This document shows positions 1-10,700 of a stretch of DNA of 64,000 bases, piece by piece (positions within the stretch are counted from its first letter, which is position 1; each line of letters opens with the position of its first letter). Made by a program: the position numbers and the translations under genes. Origin of the DNA: an uncultured Flavobacteriaceae bacterium (GTDB lineage: Bacteria; Bacteroidota; Bacteroidia; Flavobacteriales; Flavobacteriaceae); the NCBI GenBank assembly GCA_934675205.1, contig CAKUPQ010000001.1:496001-560000 (forward strand), given 5' to 3'. Below the pieces are notes generated by a model. That model was given only the letters and a program-made list of their open reading frames with translations, had not been told where the DNA came from and did not search any database.

Positions 1-32
1 AGAAATAAAAGAGGAATTTTAGTTTTTAAATC

Positions 33-2081
33 TTATTTAAAATCAGCGTCAGAAACTCCTTCGTTGATTTTTACTTCTGAAATTTTCACTTCAAGGTCAA
101 ACCCAGGTCCAAGATTCTGTACAATAGTATAAGGCATTTGAACTCCTTTAACGGCTTTGTAATCTTTGAAATACGTCATCATAGTCATTTTTTGCCCCAT
201 CATTTCAGATGTTTTTCCTTCAGCTACTTTTAATCCGCTTTCTACATCATAATAGAACGTAGATTTTCCGCTTTCAAGAACATAAGCGTCTTTTCCGTCA
301 ATTGCCTCGATTGCTTTAACAGTAAGATTAGTATCATTAAGTAAAACAAGTTCTGCAACAGGTGCTGCATCTGCTTTTGAATCTTCTAATTCTTCTGCCG
401 TAAAATCTTGTTTTTGTCCTTGTCCGCTCATATAACCTTTGTTTCCGTTGATTACTGTTTTAGACACTGACATTCCCTGCATCGTGATATCCTGTAAAAA
501 TTTACCCTCTGCCTTTTTAATGTTTATTGATACCGGTGCAGGAGCTCCCGGAATAGAGGCAGAACCTGTCATAGAAACAGTTTTCACTCCTTTACTCGCA
601 TCAGCACCTCCGATAGCTTTGATATATTTATCCAAAACAACTTTTGGAGTAATGCTTGGGTCAACTGCTTTAGCTTGTGGCTTATCGGTAGGATTTCCGA
701 ATTTATCGAAATAGAACATCGGAATACCTAATTTTTCTAATGGTTCGATAACATCACTTCCTTTTCCTACCACCACAATACGTGAATTGTCGTAAGAGAA
801 ATATTTTTGAGCCACTCTCAAAATATCATCAGTCGTAACCGCATTGACATTTGCAATATAGTTTTGGTAGAAATTATCCGGTAATTTGTAAAGAATAGAA
901 TTCAAAGCCAATCTTGCAACGGTTTGAGGTTTTTCAATATCCATTACGAATTGTCCGATATAGCCTGCTTTGGTATCAGCCAACATTTTTTCATCTACTT
1001 TTTCGGTACGGATTTTTTTGATTTCTTTCAAAAATTCCACAACAGCACTATCCGTTACTGTATTTCTTACAGACGAAGATGCTCTGAAAGTAGAAACATA
1101 ACGGGTTGCTCCGATGCTCGAACGAGCTCCATAAGTCCAACCGTGAGCCTCACGAAGATTCATATTCAGATACGAATTGAAATCTCCTCCCAAAATCTGA
1201 TTAGCCAACAAAACAGCAAAATAATCTTTGTCTGTCATTTTCAACTTGTTGATGTTGATAAGGGCAATTTCTGACTGAACAGCATTAGGCATATCCACAA
1301 AGTTGATTTGTGTGTATTGCACATCTTTCGGGTCAGTGTATTCAATTTTAGGAGAGTTCCCTTTTTTCCAACCTTTAAAGTATTTTTCAACCAATTTTTT
1401 AGCCTCGTTAAACTTAATATCTCCCATAATAACCAAATACGCATTATTTGGAGAGAAGAAGTTTCCGTAATGTTTTTTTACATCAGCCAAAGAAATATTT
1501 TTAAGTGTTTCTTCGGTTACAAACTCTCCGTTTGGATGGTTTTTTCCATAAGCTAAAACATTTCTGACTCTTCCCGCAATTGCCGGAACATTTTTATCTG
1601 CTGCTTTTAACCCTTCGATTTGTTTGTCTTTTTCTTTGTCAAATTCTTCTTGTGTAAACAACGGGTCAATAGCTCCTTGTGCCATAAGTTCTAAAACTCT
1701 CGGGAAATACTTTTTAAGCGAACTTGCATACCCTCCACCTATGTGTAGGCTTACGTTAGCTCCGTAAAATTCGATTTCTTCGTTATAAACATCTTTCGAA
1801 ATTTTACTTGTTCCGTTACCCATAAGACTCCCCGTAAGGTCTCCCATTCCTGCTTTACTCCCTTCAGCAAAAGGAGCATTGTCAATGGTTAGAGAGGCAG
1901 TAACACGTGGTAATTTGTTATTCTCTACAACCATTACAGTAAGTCCGTTCGGAAGTGTAAACGATTGCGGTTTTCCGATATTTACTTTCGGAGAGGGTCC
2001 TGGTTTTGGCTGTGTTCTATCCACTTGTGCCTGCATACTAAATGTTAGAAATAAACCTAACGCGATTAATATTTTTTTCAT
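33..2081 (-). CDS. M16-family peptidase-like protein, probably non-catalytic subunit
   Basis: This is a secreted or periplasmic M16 (insulinase-like) protein of 682 aa with a signal peptide (about residues 1-19, ending QAQ). Two M16 domains occupy about residues 35-460. Where the zinc motif HxxEH should be (about 78-91) the sequence reads GMGDLTGSLMGNGT, so the zinc site is absent. The last 200 residues (about 470-682) form an extra beta-rich domain resembling LolA-like or lipoprotein-sorting folds. The gene lies 20 bp downstream of an M16 protein with an intact HxxEH, so the two probably form a heterodimer of one active and one inactive subunit, as in known M16B pairs. The substrate is unknown. 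Confidence 0.85.
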   Translation of the reverse strand: MKKILIALGLFLTFSMQAQVDRTQPKPGPSPKVNIGKPQSFTLPNGLTVMVVENNKLPRVTASLTIDNAPFAEGSKAGMGDLTGSLMGNGTSKISKDVYNEEIEFYGANVSLHIGGGYASSLKKYFPRVLELMAQGAIDPLFTQEEFDKEKDKQIEGLKAADKNVPAIAGRVRNVLAYGKNHPNGEFVTEETLKNISLADVKKHYGNFFSPNNAYLVIMGDIKFNEAKKLVEKYFKGWKKGNSPKIEYTDPKDVQYTQINFVDMPNAVQSEIALININKLKMTDKDYFAVLLANQILGGDFNSYLNMNLREAHGWTYGARSSIGATRYVSTFRASSSVRNTVTDSAVVEFLKEIKKIRTEKVDEKMLADTKAGYIGQFVMDIEKPQTVARLALNSILYKLPDNFYQNYIANVNAVTTDDILRVAQKYFSYDNSRIVVVGKGSDVIEPLEKLGIPMFYFDKFGNPTDKPQAKAVDPSITPKVVLDKYIKAIGGADASKGVKTVSMTGSASIPGAPAPVSINIKKAEGKFLQDITMQGMSVSKTVINGNKGYMSGQGQKQDFTAEELEDSKADAAPVAELVLLNDTNLTVKAIEAIDGKDAYVLESGKSTFYYDVESGLKVAEGKTSEMMGQKMTMMTYFKDYKAVKGVQMPYTIVQNLGPGFDLEVKISEVKINEGVSDADFK

Positions 2082-2101
2082 CTCTTTACTATCTTTTAAT
2101 A

Positions 2102-3421
2102 TTATTTATTATCGTCTTTCTTACCAACATAATCTACAACCACTCTTTGGTTCGGGTTAAGATATTTTTTAGCTGCCTCTCTGATTTCCTCACGAGTGAT
2201 AGAACGATAAATGTCTATTTCTGTATTGATAAGATTTACATCTCCGTATAACATATAATAATCTGCCAAGTTGTGAGCCACTCCTTCAATATTTGAATTG
2301 GCACTTACATACTGGTTTTCGTAAATGTTCTGAAGTTTTTGGAAATCTCTTTCTGAAATCAAATCTTTCTGAATTTTGGCAATTTCCACATCAACCTCAT
2401 CTAATAATGATTTCAAAGAATTATCTCCCATCGGAATTCCGTAAAGAATGTACGAACCGTAGTCTTCTTGTCCGTAAGCAAAAGCTCCTATTTCCATAGC
2501 TTTTTTCTGTTGGTCAACTAATTTTTTGTACAAAACAGATGATTTTCCTCCAGATAAATACGTAGAAATCATATCCAAAACTCGTGCATCACGGGTTTTC
2601 ATAGATGGAGTTCTGTATGCAGCAATCATCATCGGAAGGGTTACGTTAGGGTCTTCCCAAGTTGTATTGATTTGTGTAGTAATTGGGTCTTCTACATACG
2701 TCTGACGTTTCACTTCTGGTCCTCTCGGAATTGTTCCGAAATAATCTTTAATCCATTTGTTAGCCTGTTCAAGCTCAAAATCTCCTGCTACGACCAAAAC
2801 TGCATTGTTAGGCGAGTAGAATTTTTTGTTAAACGCTTGGAATTCTTCAAGAGTTGCAGCATCAAGATGCTCCATTTCTCCGATTGTTGTCCAACGGTAT
2901 GGGTGTTTTTTGAATAGGTTTTCTTTGATAACCTTAAAAATATTCCCGTAAGGCTGGTTGTCCACACGAAGTCTTTTTTCTTCTTTAACCACTTCATTTT
3001 GAGTGTCCACTCCGATTTGATTGATAACCGGGTGTAACAATCTTTCAGACTCCATCCATAACCCTAACTGTAAATTGTTAGACGGAAATACTTCATAATA
3101 ATACGTTCTGTCGTCTGTAGTGTTTGCGTTGTTTGTTCCTCCGTTACCGGTTACGATTTTGAACCACTCTCCTCTTTCGATGTTTTTTGTTCCTTCGAAC
3201 AACAAGTGTTCAAAAAAGTGAGCAAATCCTGTTCTGTCCGGTTGTTCGTCTTTTGCACCTACGTGATACATAACCGAAGTAATCACAACAGGAGCTGACC
3301 TGTCTTGATGCAAAATAACGTGAAGACCGTTGTCTAAAGTGTACTGTTCAAACTGCACGTTTTGAGCCGAAACACTTCCGATAAATGCAAAAGCACCTAA
3401 AGCCATTATTGTTTTTTTCAT
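2102..3421 (-). CDS. M16-family zinc metallopeptidase (catalytic subunit)
   Basis: This is a 439-aa insulinase-like peptidase with a signal peptide (about 1-20, ending SAQ). The inverted zinc motif is intact: His68-Phe-Phe-Glu71-His72, followed about 75 residues later by the acidic NEVVKEEKR segment that supplies the third ligand (Glu147 or Glu148). The second M16 domain (about 185-400) contains the usual NAVLVVAGDF strand. It is the first gene of a two-gene unit with the inactive M16-like protein downstream. The pair probably degrades peptides in the periplasm. A -7-like TATTTTTGC lies about 70 bp upstream. Confidence 0.9.
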   Translation of the reverse strand: MKKTIMALGAFAFIGSVSAQNVQFEQYTLDNGLHVILHQDRSAPVVITSVMYHVGAKDEQPDRTGFAHFFEHLLFEGTKNIERGEWFKIVTGNGGTNNANTTDDRTYYYEVFPSNNLQLGLWMESERLLHPVINQIGVDTQNEVVKEEKRLRVDNQPYGNIFKVIKENLFKKHPYRWTTIGEMEHLDAATLEEFQAFNKKFYSPNNAVLVVAGDFELEQANKWIKDYFGTIPRGPEVKRQTYVEDPITTQINTTWEDPNVTLPMMIAAYRTPSMKTRDARVLDMISTYLSGGKSSVLYKKLVDQQKKAMEIGAFAYGQEDYGSYILYGIPMGDNSLKSLLDEVDVEIAKIQKDLISERDFQKLQNIYENQYVSANSNIEGVAHNLADYYMLYGDVNLINTEIDIYRSITREEIREAAKKYLNPNQRVVVDYVGKKDDNK

Positions 3422-3488
3422 AATGAAATAAATTAATTAAAAAAATTTCTGTTTATTTATTTGTATCAAACAAATGTTTTTTGTTACA

Positions 3489-3520
3489 GCAAAAATACAT
3501 CTTTTTTTGAAATGGTTGTT
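3489..3520 (-). promoter_or_regulatory. Putative promoter of the M16 peptidase pair
   Basis: On the minus strand TATTTTTGC (3497-3489) matches the Bacteroidota -7 element TAnnTTTG. The -33 element is weak. The site is 68 bp upstream of the start codon of the catalytic M16 gene. Confidence 0.4.
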
Positions 3521-3592
3521 AGTTAGTGGTTATTAGTTATTGGTTATTGGTTTTTAGGCAATAATAACATTAGGAAACAGACGGCTCGAAAC

Positions 3593-3626
3593 AAAAAAAA
3601 GCACCTCTTTTCAGAAGTGCTTTTTG
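3593..3626 (-). terminator. Intrinsic terminator after the beta-helix lipoprotein gene
   Basis: The inverted repeat AAAAGCAC/GTGCTTTT lies 25-55 bp past the lipoprotein stop codon. On the minus strand the stem is followed by a run of T (the A-run at 3593-3600). It separates the lipoprotein/TonB unit from the M16 pair. Confidence 0.75.
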
Positions 3627-3648
3627 TAAACTAAAACTAACTCTATTT

Positions 3649-4827
3649 TTATAATCCTACTGTCCAACCATTAGCCCAAATTGGTTTTGCAGCTCCGTTT
3701 CCTGCTCCTGTAGCGTTAGCATTTTCAGTATATACTCCGCTTACATCAACTGCAGTTCCTGCTGTATTAGTACCTTTTGACAAAGTACCAATGTTTTCAA
3801 ATTTAACGTTTGTAGCTTTAAGCTCACCTGTTCCAACATACCCAACGCTTTCATCGTGCTGAATATCAAAACCTGTTCCCCAATCTTTAAGCACTACATT
3901 ATCAAATTGTGCTTTAGTACCTACTCTTAATTTCATTGCGTGGTTTTCTCCTCCTCCGTCAATTCCGTTTCCAATCAACGTTAAGTTTTTGATAGTTGGG
4001 TTAGAAATTGGAGTAGCCAAGTGATTGTTTGAGTTATTATCTGCCTCAATACCTCTGTTACTTGCATTTTTTCTGATTCCGTACCAGTTTTCTCCTGCTC
4101 CGCTCCAACCTTCTGTCCAATCGAACAAATCATCTGCTACTTCTTGATGGAAGTTTGTAACTACTAAATATTTAGCGTTTACTGTTCCTCCGAACCACTC
4201 AAATCCGTCATCAGAACCTTCGTGAATCTGAATATACTCAAGTGTTGTTCCGTTTCCTACTCCAAACATAGAAAGTCCGTTGAATTCTTTTTCAGAGTTA
4301 TACGCATAACCTGAATATTCGATTCTCAAATATTTGATAGAACCTGAAGAATCCGAAGCGTCACTACCTCCGTAAGCCAAGTCAGAAACTTCTGCCTGTG
4401 CAGGTGTTCCTTTGTTGATAGGAGCTTTTCCGCAAATAACAAGACCTCCCCAAGAACCCGGAACTTTGTTTACTGATGTCATCACAACAGGAGATGAAGC
4501 TGTTCCTTCAACTTGAATTTCTCCTCCTTGAGCTACTGCAATATAACGGATAATTCCGTCTGTTGCAGAAGAAGATGCCTCAACAGTTACTCCTGCTTTG
4601 ATTATTAATTTTGCTCCGTCTTTTACCAATAATCTTCCTGTAAGGTTATACGTTCCTGATTCAAGAGTTACCGTACCGTCATTAATGTCTCCTTTAAAGT
4701 CATCACGATTCAATACAAAAGTTGAAGATGGTGTGCTTCCGGTGTTGTCATCGCTCGAACACGATGTTGTAAATAATCCTACTGACAAGAAAGCCAGTGC
4801 CATAATTTTTGAAATTGATTTTTTCAT
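3649..4827 (-). CDS. Surface lipoprotein with beta-helix-like repeats
   Basis: This 392-aa protein has a lipoprotein signal peptide with Cys23 (lipobox TTSC, then SSDDN, a typical Bacteroidota surface-export context). The rest is Gly/Asn/Val rich, with patterns such as VKDGAKLIIKAGVTVEA and IKNLTLIGNGIDGGGENHAMKL that suggest a right-handed parallel beta-helix. Relatives are sometimes labelled multidrug transporter in databases, but no membrane segments support that. The gene follows a TonB receptor gene by 93 bp in the same direction. It may capture or process the ligand taken up by that receptor. The substrate is not evident. Confidence 0.75.
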   Translation of the reverse strand: MKKSISKIMALAFLSVGLFTTSCSSDDNTGSTPSSTFVLNRDDFKGDINDGTVTLESGTYNLTGRLLVKDGAKLIIKAGVTVEASSSATDGIIRYIAVAQGGEIQVEGTASSPVVMTSVNKVPGSWGGLVICGKAPINKGTPAQAEVSDLAYGGSDASDSSGSIKYLRIEYSGYAYNSEKEFNGLSMFGVGNGTTLEYIQIHEGSDDGFEWFGGTVNAKYLVVTNFHQEVADDLFDWTEGWSGAGENWYGIRKNASNRGIEADNNSNNHLATPISNPTIKNLTLIGNGIDGGGENHAMKLRVGTKAQFDNVVLKDWGTGFDIQHDESVGYVGTGELKATNVKFENIGTLSKGTNTAGTAVDVSGVYTENANATGAGNGAAKPIWANGWTVGL

Positions 4828-4920
4828 TGTTTTGTTGTTTAATTAAATTTGGTACAAAGTTGATGATTAGATGTTTACTGAATTTTAAGCGTATGTAATC
4901 TGTTTGTTATGAATTCGCTT

Positions 4921-7644
4921 TTAAAACTGATATGTCATTCCTAAACCAAAAAACGCTCCTTTTTTATACGTAAGAGCAGGAACATCTCCCGAAGCATTTT
5001 CTTGCATTCTTCGGAATTCCGGATTAAGGATATTTCTTGCACTAAAACTGATTCCGAAGTTTTTGTCTATTTTGGTTTTTAGAATAAAGTCTAATGTTCC
5101 CATTCCTTTATCGACAAGATTTCCTTTGGTTTCTACTCCCAAAGCATACAATCTGTCCGAATAATACGAATATGCCAGAGTTGCCATAATACTTTTATCG
5201 TTTTTCCATTCTTTCAGATACGAAATATCTCCATTCAAAAGCAAATCAGAAGCTCCCGTAAAACTTGACGTATCATCAGTAAGGTTTGTATTGTAATTTG
5301 TTTCTCTCCTTACTTTTTCAGAATCGAGTTCCTGGTATGTTTTCATATACGAAACATTCAGCCCTGCTGATAATTTGTTGGCATAATCCTGCTCAAAATC
5401 AAAAATATTCTTTCTGACTTCTACTTCCACTCCATAAACATATCCGAAATCTCCTGTGTTGATAAACGAAATATCATTGGTCGAAGAGGCTAACGTAATT
5501 TCGTTAATCGGGTCAAGAATATATTTTCCGAAAAGAGTTGCAGAAATTACTTCCTCACTTTTCGGGAACATCTCCCATTTCAAATCCAAGTTATAATTCT
5601 GTGACGGATACAAGTGCGGGTTTCCGACCTTTACTTCGGTTACATCTTCATAAATGAACAATGCTCTTTCTTTGAATTGAGGCAACGTATAAGTTTTACT
5701 TGCTCCTAAACGAAGATTTTGGTCATCTGTCAATTCGTATTTCAAAACAAGGTTAGGTAAAAATTCGTTTCTCTCAAAAGCGTTACTTCCTCCCTCGGGG
5801 TCAAGCTGTGTTATCCAGGAAACTTTTTGCTCTACTCTCTCAAAACGCAACCCTAAAATAGTGCTTAATCTATCTGAAAGCTTGTATTCCAAACTCGCAA
5901 AACCTGCATTGATATCCTGTTTTCCATTATAAACCTGTCTTCTTTCTCCTGCAAATGCCTCGATGTTAAACAATCCGTTTGTATAGTTTTGCTGATTAAA
6001 GAACGTATCCAAATTGTTCGGGTCAAAAGCTACACTCAACTGCGAACCCGTAATTCTGAAATTGAACTGAATCGCTTCAAAATCACGTTCTTTCATTCTT
6101 CCGTTATACCCAAAAGTAATTTTTCCTTTCGGATTTTCCTCACTACCCAACTTATAGCTTAAGGCTAAATTGACTGCCAACTCATCTTCTGTCAATCCTT
6201 GGAAATATCTGTGATTGTCGGTAATGGTGTTCTGTGCAAAAGTGTATCCGTTGTACTCCTCCAAAAATCGCATTGTGTTTTGCGTTCTGTCAGGCATATC
6301 ACTTGTGATTGTATTGAAAGACGCTCCCCAATCAAAATCTATTTTTTCAGAAAGTGTGTGTTTCCCCAAAAGTTGATTTACAAACAACTGATTCTGAATG
6401 TATGTTCCTCTCTGAACAAGTCCGTTGTCATTTTCTGCTATATCTCTCAAAAATCCTCTGTAAACATCTCTCGATTGGTCTGACGAATTGATAAACAAAA
6501 AGTTATACGACAATTTATGGTTAGGATTTATGACATAATTCGCATTAAACATTCCTGTCGTATTGGTTTTGTAAGAGAATTTTTCTTGATTGAATGATTT
6601 GAGTTTTGCACCCTGTGCTGATACACTTTGATTGATTCCCTCTCTGTATTCAAATCCGCTATCAAATCCTGCTGTGGCAAAAAGGTTAAGACTTCCCTCT
6701 TGCCCGACATCAAACGATTTTCCTGCTTTAAGTCCTAAATTTCCTCCAAACGGAGCTTCTTTTACGGGAGCAAGGCTGTTCTCGAAGTTAAATCCGCTTA
6801 ACGGATTTTGAGGGACTCCATAAGAAGAGTACCCGAATTGACTCGGTCCGTCCTGCAACAGAAAATCTCCTGATTTTTCTACTGCATTCGTATTAATGGC
6901 AGAGCCTAACGAAATTTCAAACATTCCGTTTCCTCTGTAATTTTTAGACGAAATATCCACATTTCCTCCTGCAAAATCTCCCGAAATACGAGAGTTGTAC
7001 ACTTTGTCAATGGAAATGTATTCCACTATATCCGTAGAAAAAAGATTAAGGTCTATATTCTTTTTTTCAGGGTCGTTAGACGGAACCGGAAGTCCGTTGA
7101 TGGAGGTTGAATTATATCTATCTCCCAAACCTCTTACATAGACGTTTCCGCTTCCTTCTTGTTTGGAAACTCCCGAAGTTTTAGCAACCGCAGTAGCCAC
7201 ATCTCCAACTCCTTTACGGTTTAATTCTTGAGCTCCGATGTTTTGTTTTATCTCAACTGCTTTCTGTTGTTCTACCAAAAGAGCTGATTCTTTTTCCCTG
7301 TTCTGAACGATTTGGATTACAACTTCATCAATAGTAAACCCATCTGATTCAAGCCCTTGATTAAGTGTTTTTTTCTCTCCTGCCTTTAGCGAAATAGGAA
7401 TTTCAACCGTATCATATCCGACATAGCTAAAAACTAAAGTATAATTCCCTACATTCAGGTCTAATGAGTATTTTCCGTAGTCGTCAGTAAGGATTCCTGT
7501 GGTCGTTCCTTTTACGGAAACACTCGCATAAGAAATCGCTTCGTTGTTAAAAGATGAATCGGTTACAACTCCCGATATTGTTGCTTTTTGAGCATAAGAA
7601 ATTCCGAAAATAAAAACGGAAATAAGCAAGAAGTAAAAACGCAT
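4921..7644 (-). CDS. TonB-dependent outer-membrane receptor with CarboxypepD_reg-like domain
   Basis: This is a 907-aa outer-membrane receptor. It has a signal peptide (1-18), a CarboxypepD_reg-like beta-sandwich (about 20-100), a plug domain (about 130-235, with NVYVRGLGDRYNSTSINGLP) and a long 22-strand-type barrel ending in Phe (GMTYQF). It lacks the SusC signature context and has no SusD partner, so a polysaccharide substrate is not implied. A lipoprotein gene follows directly. The upstream region carries direct repeats with 11-bp spacing (7684-7745) that could bind a response regulator. Phosphate, metal or a small molecule are possible substrates, but nothing in the sequence decides. Confidence 0.85.
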   Translation of the reverse strand: MRFYFLLISVFIFGISYAQKATISGVVTDSSFNNEAISYASVSVKGTTTGILTDDYGKYSLDLNVGNYTLVFSYVGYDTVEIPISLKAGEKKTLNQGLESDGFTIDEVVIQIVQNREKESALLVEQQKAVEIKQNIGAQELNRKGVGDVATAVAKTSGVSKQEGSGNVYVRGLGDRYNSTSINGLPVPSNDPEKKNIDLNLFSTDIVEYISIDKVYNSRISGDFAGGNVDISSKNYRGNGMFEISLGSAINTNAVEKSGDFLLQDGPSQFGYSSYGVPQNPLSGFNFENSLAPVKEAPFGGNLGLKAGKSFDVGQEGSLNLFATAGFDSGFEYREGINQSVSAQGAKLKSFNQEKFSYKTNTTGMFNANYVINPNHKLSYNFLFINSSDQSRDVYRGFLRDIAENDNGLVQRGTYIQNQLFVNQLLGKHTLSEKIDFDWGASFNTITSDMPDRTQNTMRFLEEYNGYTFAQNTITDNHRYFQGLTEDELAVNLALSYKLGSEENPKGKITFGYNGRMKERDFEAIQFNFRITGSQLSVAFDPNNLDTFFNQQNYTNGLFNIEAFAGERRQVYNGKQDINAGFASLEYKLSDRLSTILGLRFERVEQKVSWITQLDPEGGSNAFERNEFLPNLVLKYELTDDQNLRLGASKTYTLPQFKERALFIYEDVTEVKVGNPHLYPSQNYNLDLKWEMFPKSEEVISATLFGKYILDPINEITLASSTNDISFINTGDFGYVYGVEVEVRKNIFDFEQDYANKLSAGLNVSYMKTYQELDSEKVRRETNYNTNLTDDTSSFTGASDLLLNGDISYLKEWKNDKSIMATLAYSYYSDRLYALGVETKGNLVDKGMGTLDFILKTKIDKNFGISFSARNILNPEFRRMQENASGDVPALTYKKGAFFGLGMTYQF

Positions 7645-7683
7645 TTTTTACGATTGTTAAATTTTCTGCAAAGAAACAACCGT

Positions 7684-7745
7684 AATGTAACCTCAATGTT
7701 ACAAAGTTTTTATGTTATTGTTTTTAAAAGGTTATCGAAATGTTA
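7684..7745. promoter_or_regulatory. Possible operator: 11-bp-period direct repeats upstream of the TonB receptor
   Basis: On the plus strand AATGTAA (7684) and AATGTTA (7695) are spaced 11 bp, as are AAGGTTA (7728) and AATGTTA (7739). The two pairs are 44 bp (4 x 11) apart, and a fifth related TATGTTA sits at 7711. Tandem 7-mers on one face of the helix are the usual layout of OmpR/PhoB-family sites. The block starts 40 bp upstream of the TonB receptor start codon. Confidence 0.45.
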
Positions 7746-7761
7746 CGTGGGTTATAATCAA

Positions 7762-7787
7762 TAGAGCCACAAAATTTTGTGGCTCTA
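7762..7787 (-). terminator. Perfect palindrome / terminator after the DUF2723 gene
   Basis: TAGAGCCAC-AAAATTTT-GTGGCTCTA is a perfect 26-bp palindrome beginning 6 bp past the DUF2723 stop codon. A related palindrome with the same AGAGCCACA arms lies after atpC (44407-44430). It probably ends DUF2723 transcription. Confidence 0.6.
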
Positions 7788-7792
7788 CGTGG

Positions 7793-10700
7793 TTAATCTA
7801 ATAATTCTTCCATTTCCGAATGTTCAGGCATTGAATTTAACAGAGAATCCAACAGAAGTTCCTCATCAGGAATTTCGTCAGACGGTTCGTCTTCTGTACC
7901 TAATCGTGCTTTGAATTTCGCATTGTATTGGTTGAATGTCGGATAACTCTTTTCGTACAATTCCAAGTCGTTGTGGTCTTTCATAATCAACAAAAGATTG
8001 CGGTAATAAGCTGTTGCCCGATATACCTCTCCAAGAAAGGCATTTTGCTCTCTTAAATCCAAACTTCCGTAGAAAGTAAGCTCCTCCTGATATTTTTTGG
8101 ATATTTTATCAATAAGTTCACGAGCTTTTTCTTTTTCTCCTACTCTGTAATAAACCCCGATAAAAGGTTCTGTCATTTCGTATAATCCGTAATGCTCAAG
8201 AGGGAAATGTGTCATCGTTAAATCGGCTATGTTTTTGGCTTTTTCGGGTTTTCCTTCTGCAACCAAAGTCTCTGCTAATCTTCCGAAATACATTCTGTAA
8301 CTGAATACGTTTCTTCGGGTTTCCACATCGTGATAGATGTTATCACTTCCACTCGCTCCGAAAAACCAACCTTTTCGGTTTCCTCCTTCATACTCTTTGG
8401 TCATAATTTTGTCATACATCTTTTCTGTATCGAGATACCCCATATCAACACTTCCTCCTTTTCGGTCATACGCAGTTTTTACAGGAACAAGTTTGTAAAT
8501 TACTCCGTCAAGTTCCATATAATCTTTTAGCCATAAATAATCTTCATCGTCCCAAGCTCCGGGTGAAAAATAAATAGGACGCTCCCAATTATTATTAGCA
8601 ATAATATCAAGCATTATGATTCTGTTTATGTATAATAAACCTTTGTCTATGTCAAGACTCATCGTATCTACAATTTGGTCTGCATATTTCTCGGAAACGA
8701 TTCCGTTTTTCAGCACAGCCTCCTTATCTACAGGAATACTTATTTTTCGGGTTGGGAACGTATGTAATTTAAACCCGTTTGGCTGGAGTTTATATGTTCT
8801 TGGGTCGTCCAAATGGATAAATTCCAAAAACTGATTTATCGGAAGCCTTTGGTCTGTAACAGGACTGTAAATTACTCCGTCTAACTTTCCTCCTGAATAC
8901 TGGTCGTGGCTGAACGAAATTTTCAATCCGTCCGACAAATACGTTTTTTGTTTCATTTGGTCAATGTACCAATCCGTCTGTAAAAGAGCCGTACAAACCA
9001 CTTTAACATCGGTTCTGTATCCCTCAACTTCCTGCAGATACCAAAGCGGAAACGTATCATTATCTCCAATGGTAAAAATTATAGCATTTTCTTCTAAAGA
9101 ATCCATATAGGCTTTAGCATTTACCAAAGCGGTATCTTTTCCGGAACGGTCGTGGTCGTCCCAATTTTGAGAAGCCATCAAAACAGGAACTGCCAACAAC
9201 GAAAGAGTCGTTACTCCATAAACAACAACTTTTGATTGTAATTTTGAACTAATTAATTCATAAATAGCATACACCCCGAAAGCAATCCACATCGCAAAAA
9301 CAAAGAAAGCTCCGACTACCGCATAATCTCTTTCTCTCGGTTCAAAAGGGCTTTCGTTCAAAAACACTTTTAGAGCCAATCCCATAAACAGGAACAAAAC
9401 CAACAATACATAAAAACTTTTCCAATCTTTTTTTGCGTGATATACAAGTCCGATAAGAGCAAACAAAAACGGAATCATAAAATAGGCATTCCTTGCTTTG
9501 TTGTTCTTCATATCAGAGGTTAATTCGCTTTGATTTCCTAACCTCCATTCGTCAATAAAGTTTATTCCGCTTATCCAGTTTCCGTTTAGTTTGTCGCCTT
9601 TTCCTTGAATATCATTCTGACGACCTGCAAAATTCCACATCAAATACCTTCCGAACATATATCCGAACTGATAATCAATCATAAACTGAATATTTTGAGC
9701 TAAAGACGGCTTTTCAACAATTACCACTTCTCCTAAATTCGATAAAAACTGATGATAGTCCTCTTCATCTACTCGTCCCGAATTATAAGCTGATTTAAAC
9801 TGATTGATGTTTTCCTGAACATTCTCACGCAACATTTGGGTTACCTCAAAAAATTCTTCCTCCGAAAGTGAATCAAGGTCAATTCCTAAATCCAAATTAT
9901 ACACATCATCGGTAAAATCGTATTTAGGATTTATCCTAAAATCAGGAACTCCTGTGTATTTCATATAGTTTATGACATGCGGAGTTCTGGTACTACGCAT
10001 TCTCGGAAGAAAAGCCTTGTGAGTGTCATCTAAATTCTGAACGGAATTTTTATACTGATTTACAATGATGTATTTTCCTGTTTTATAATCTCTTTCATAG
10101 TTCGGTTTTGAATCCACATACGGACGGTCAGGGTCTAAACCTGCATATTTTTCGGTATATAATTCTCCGTAAAATGTTTTTTGTTCTCCATATTGCTCCC
10201 GGTTGTAATAAGCCAAAAGCTCGGTTGCATCAGTCGGAGCATTTTCGTTAATCGGAGGATTTGCATTGGCACGAATCGGCAACATCAACCAAGACGAAAA
10301 TCCGATAAACACAAACAAAATACACAATATAAACGTGTTTGCTTTCGCATAATTTTTCTTTTTGGTGTATTGCAATCCGAGTACGAAAAAAGCAATAACC
10401 AAAAGTGAGGCAAAAATAGTTCCCGAATTAAAAGGCAATCCGATAGTATTAACCATAAAGATTTCCGTTTTGGCAAAGAAAGTCATCGTATAAGGCAACA
10501 AAAACGCAAATACAAAGAACAAAACAGTCACAACCGCAATATTGGCAAGGATAAAGTTCTTAATTGTTACTTCTTTATAATGCTTGAAATAATACAACAA
10601 TCCGATAGACGGAATCGTAAGCAAAGCCATAAAATGCACTCCAAACGACAATCCGACAAACATCGAAATAGCTAAAAGCCATTTGTTTCCACCCGGTTTA

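Noticed and set aside
1..32. Gene fragment at the left edge
   Set aside because: The sequence is short, AT-rich and has no supportable frame.
3649..4827. Multidrug transporter
   Set aside because: There are no membrane helices; it is a lipoprotein with beta-helix-like repeats.
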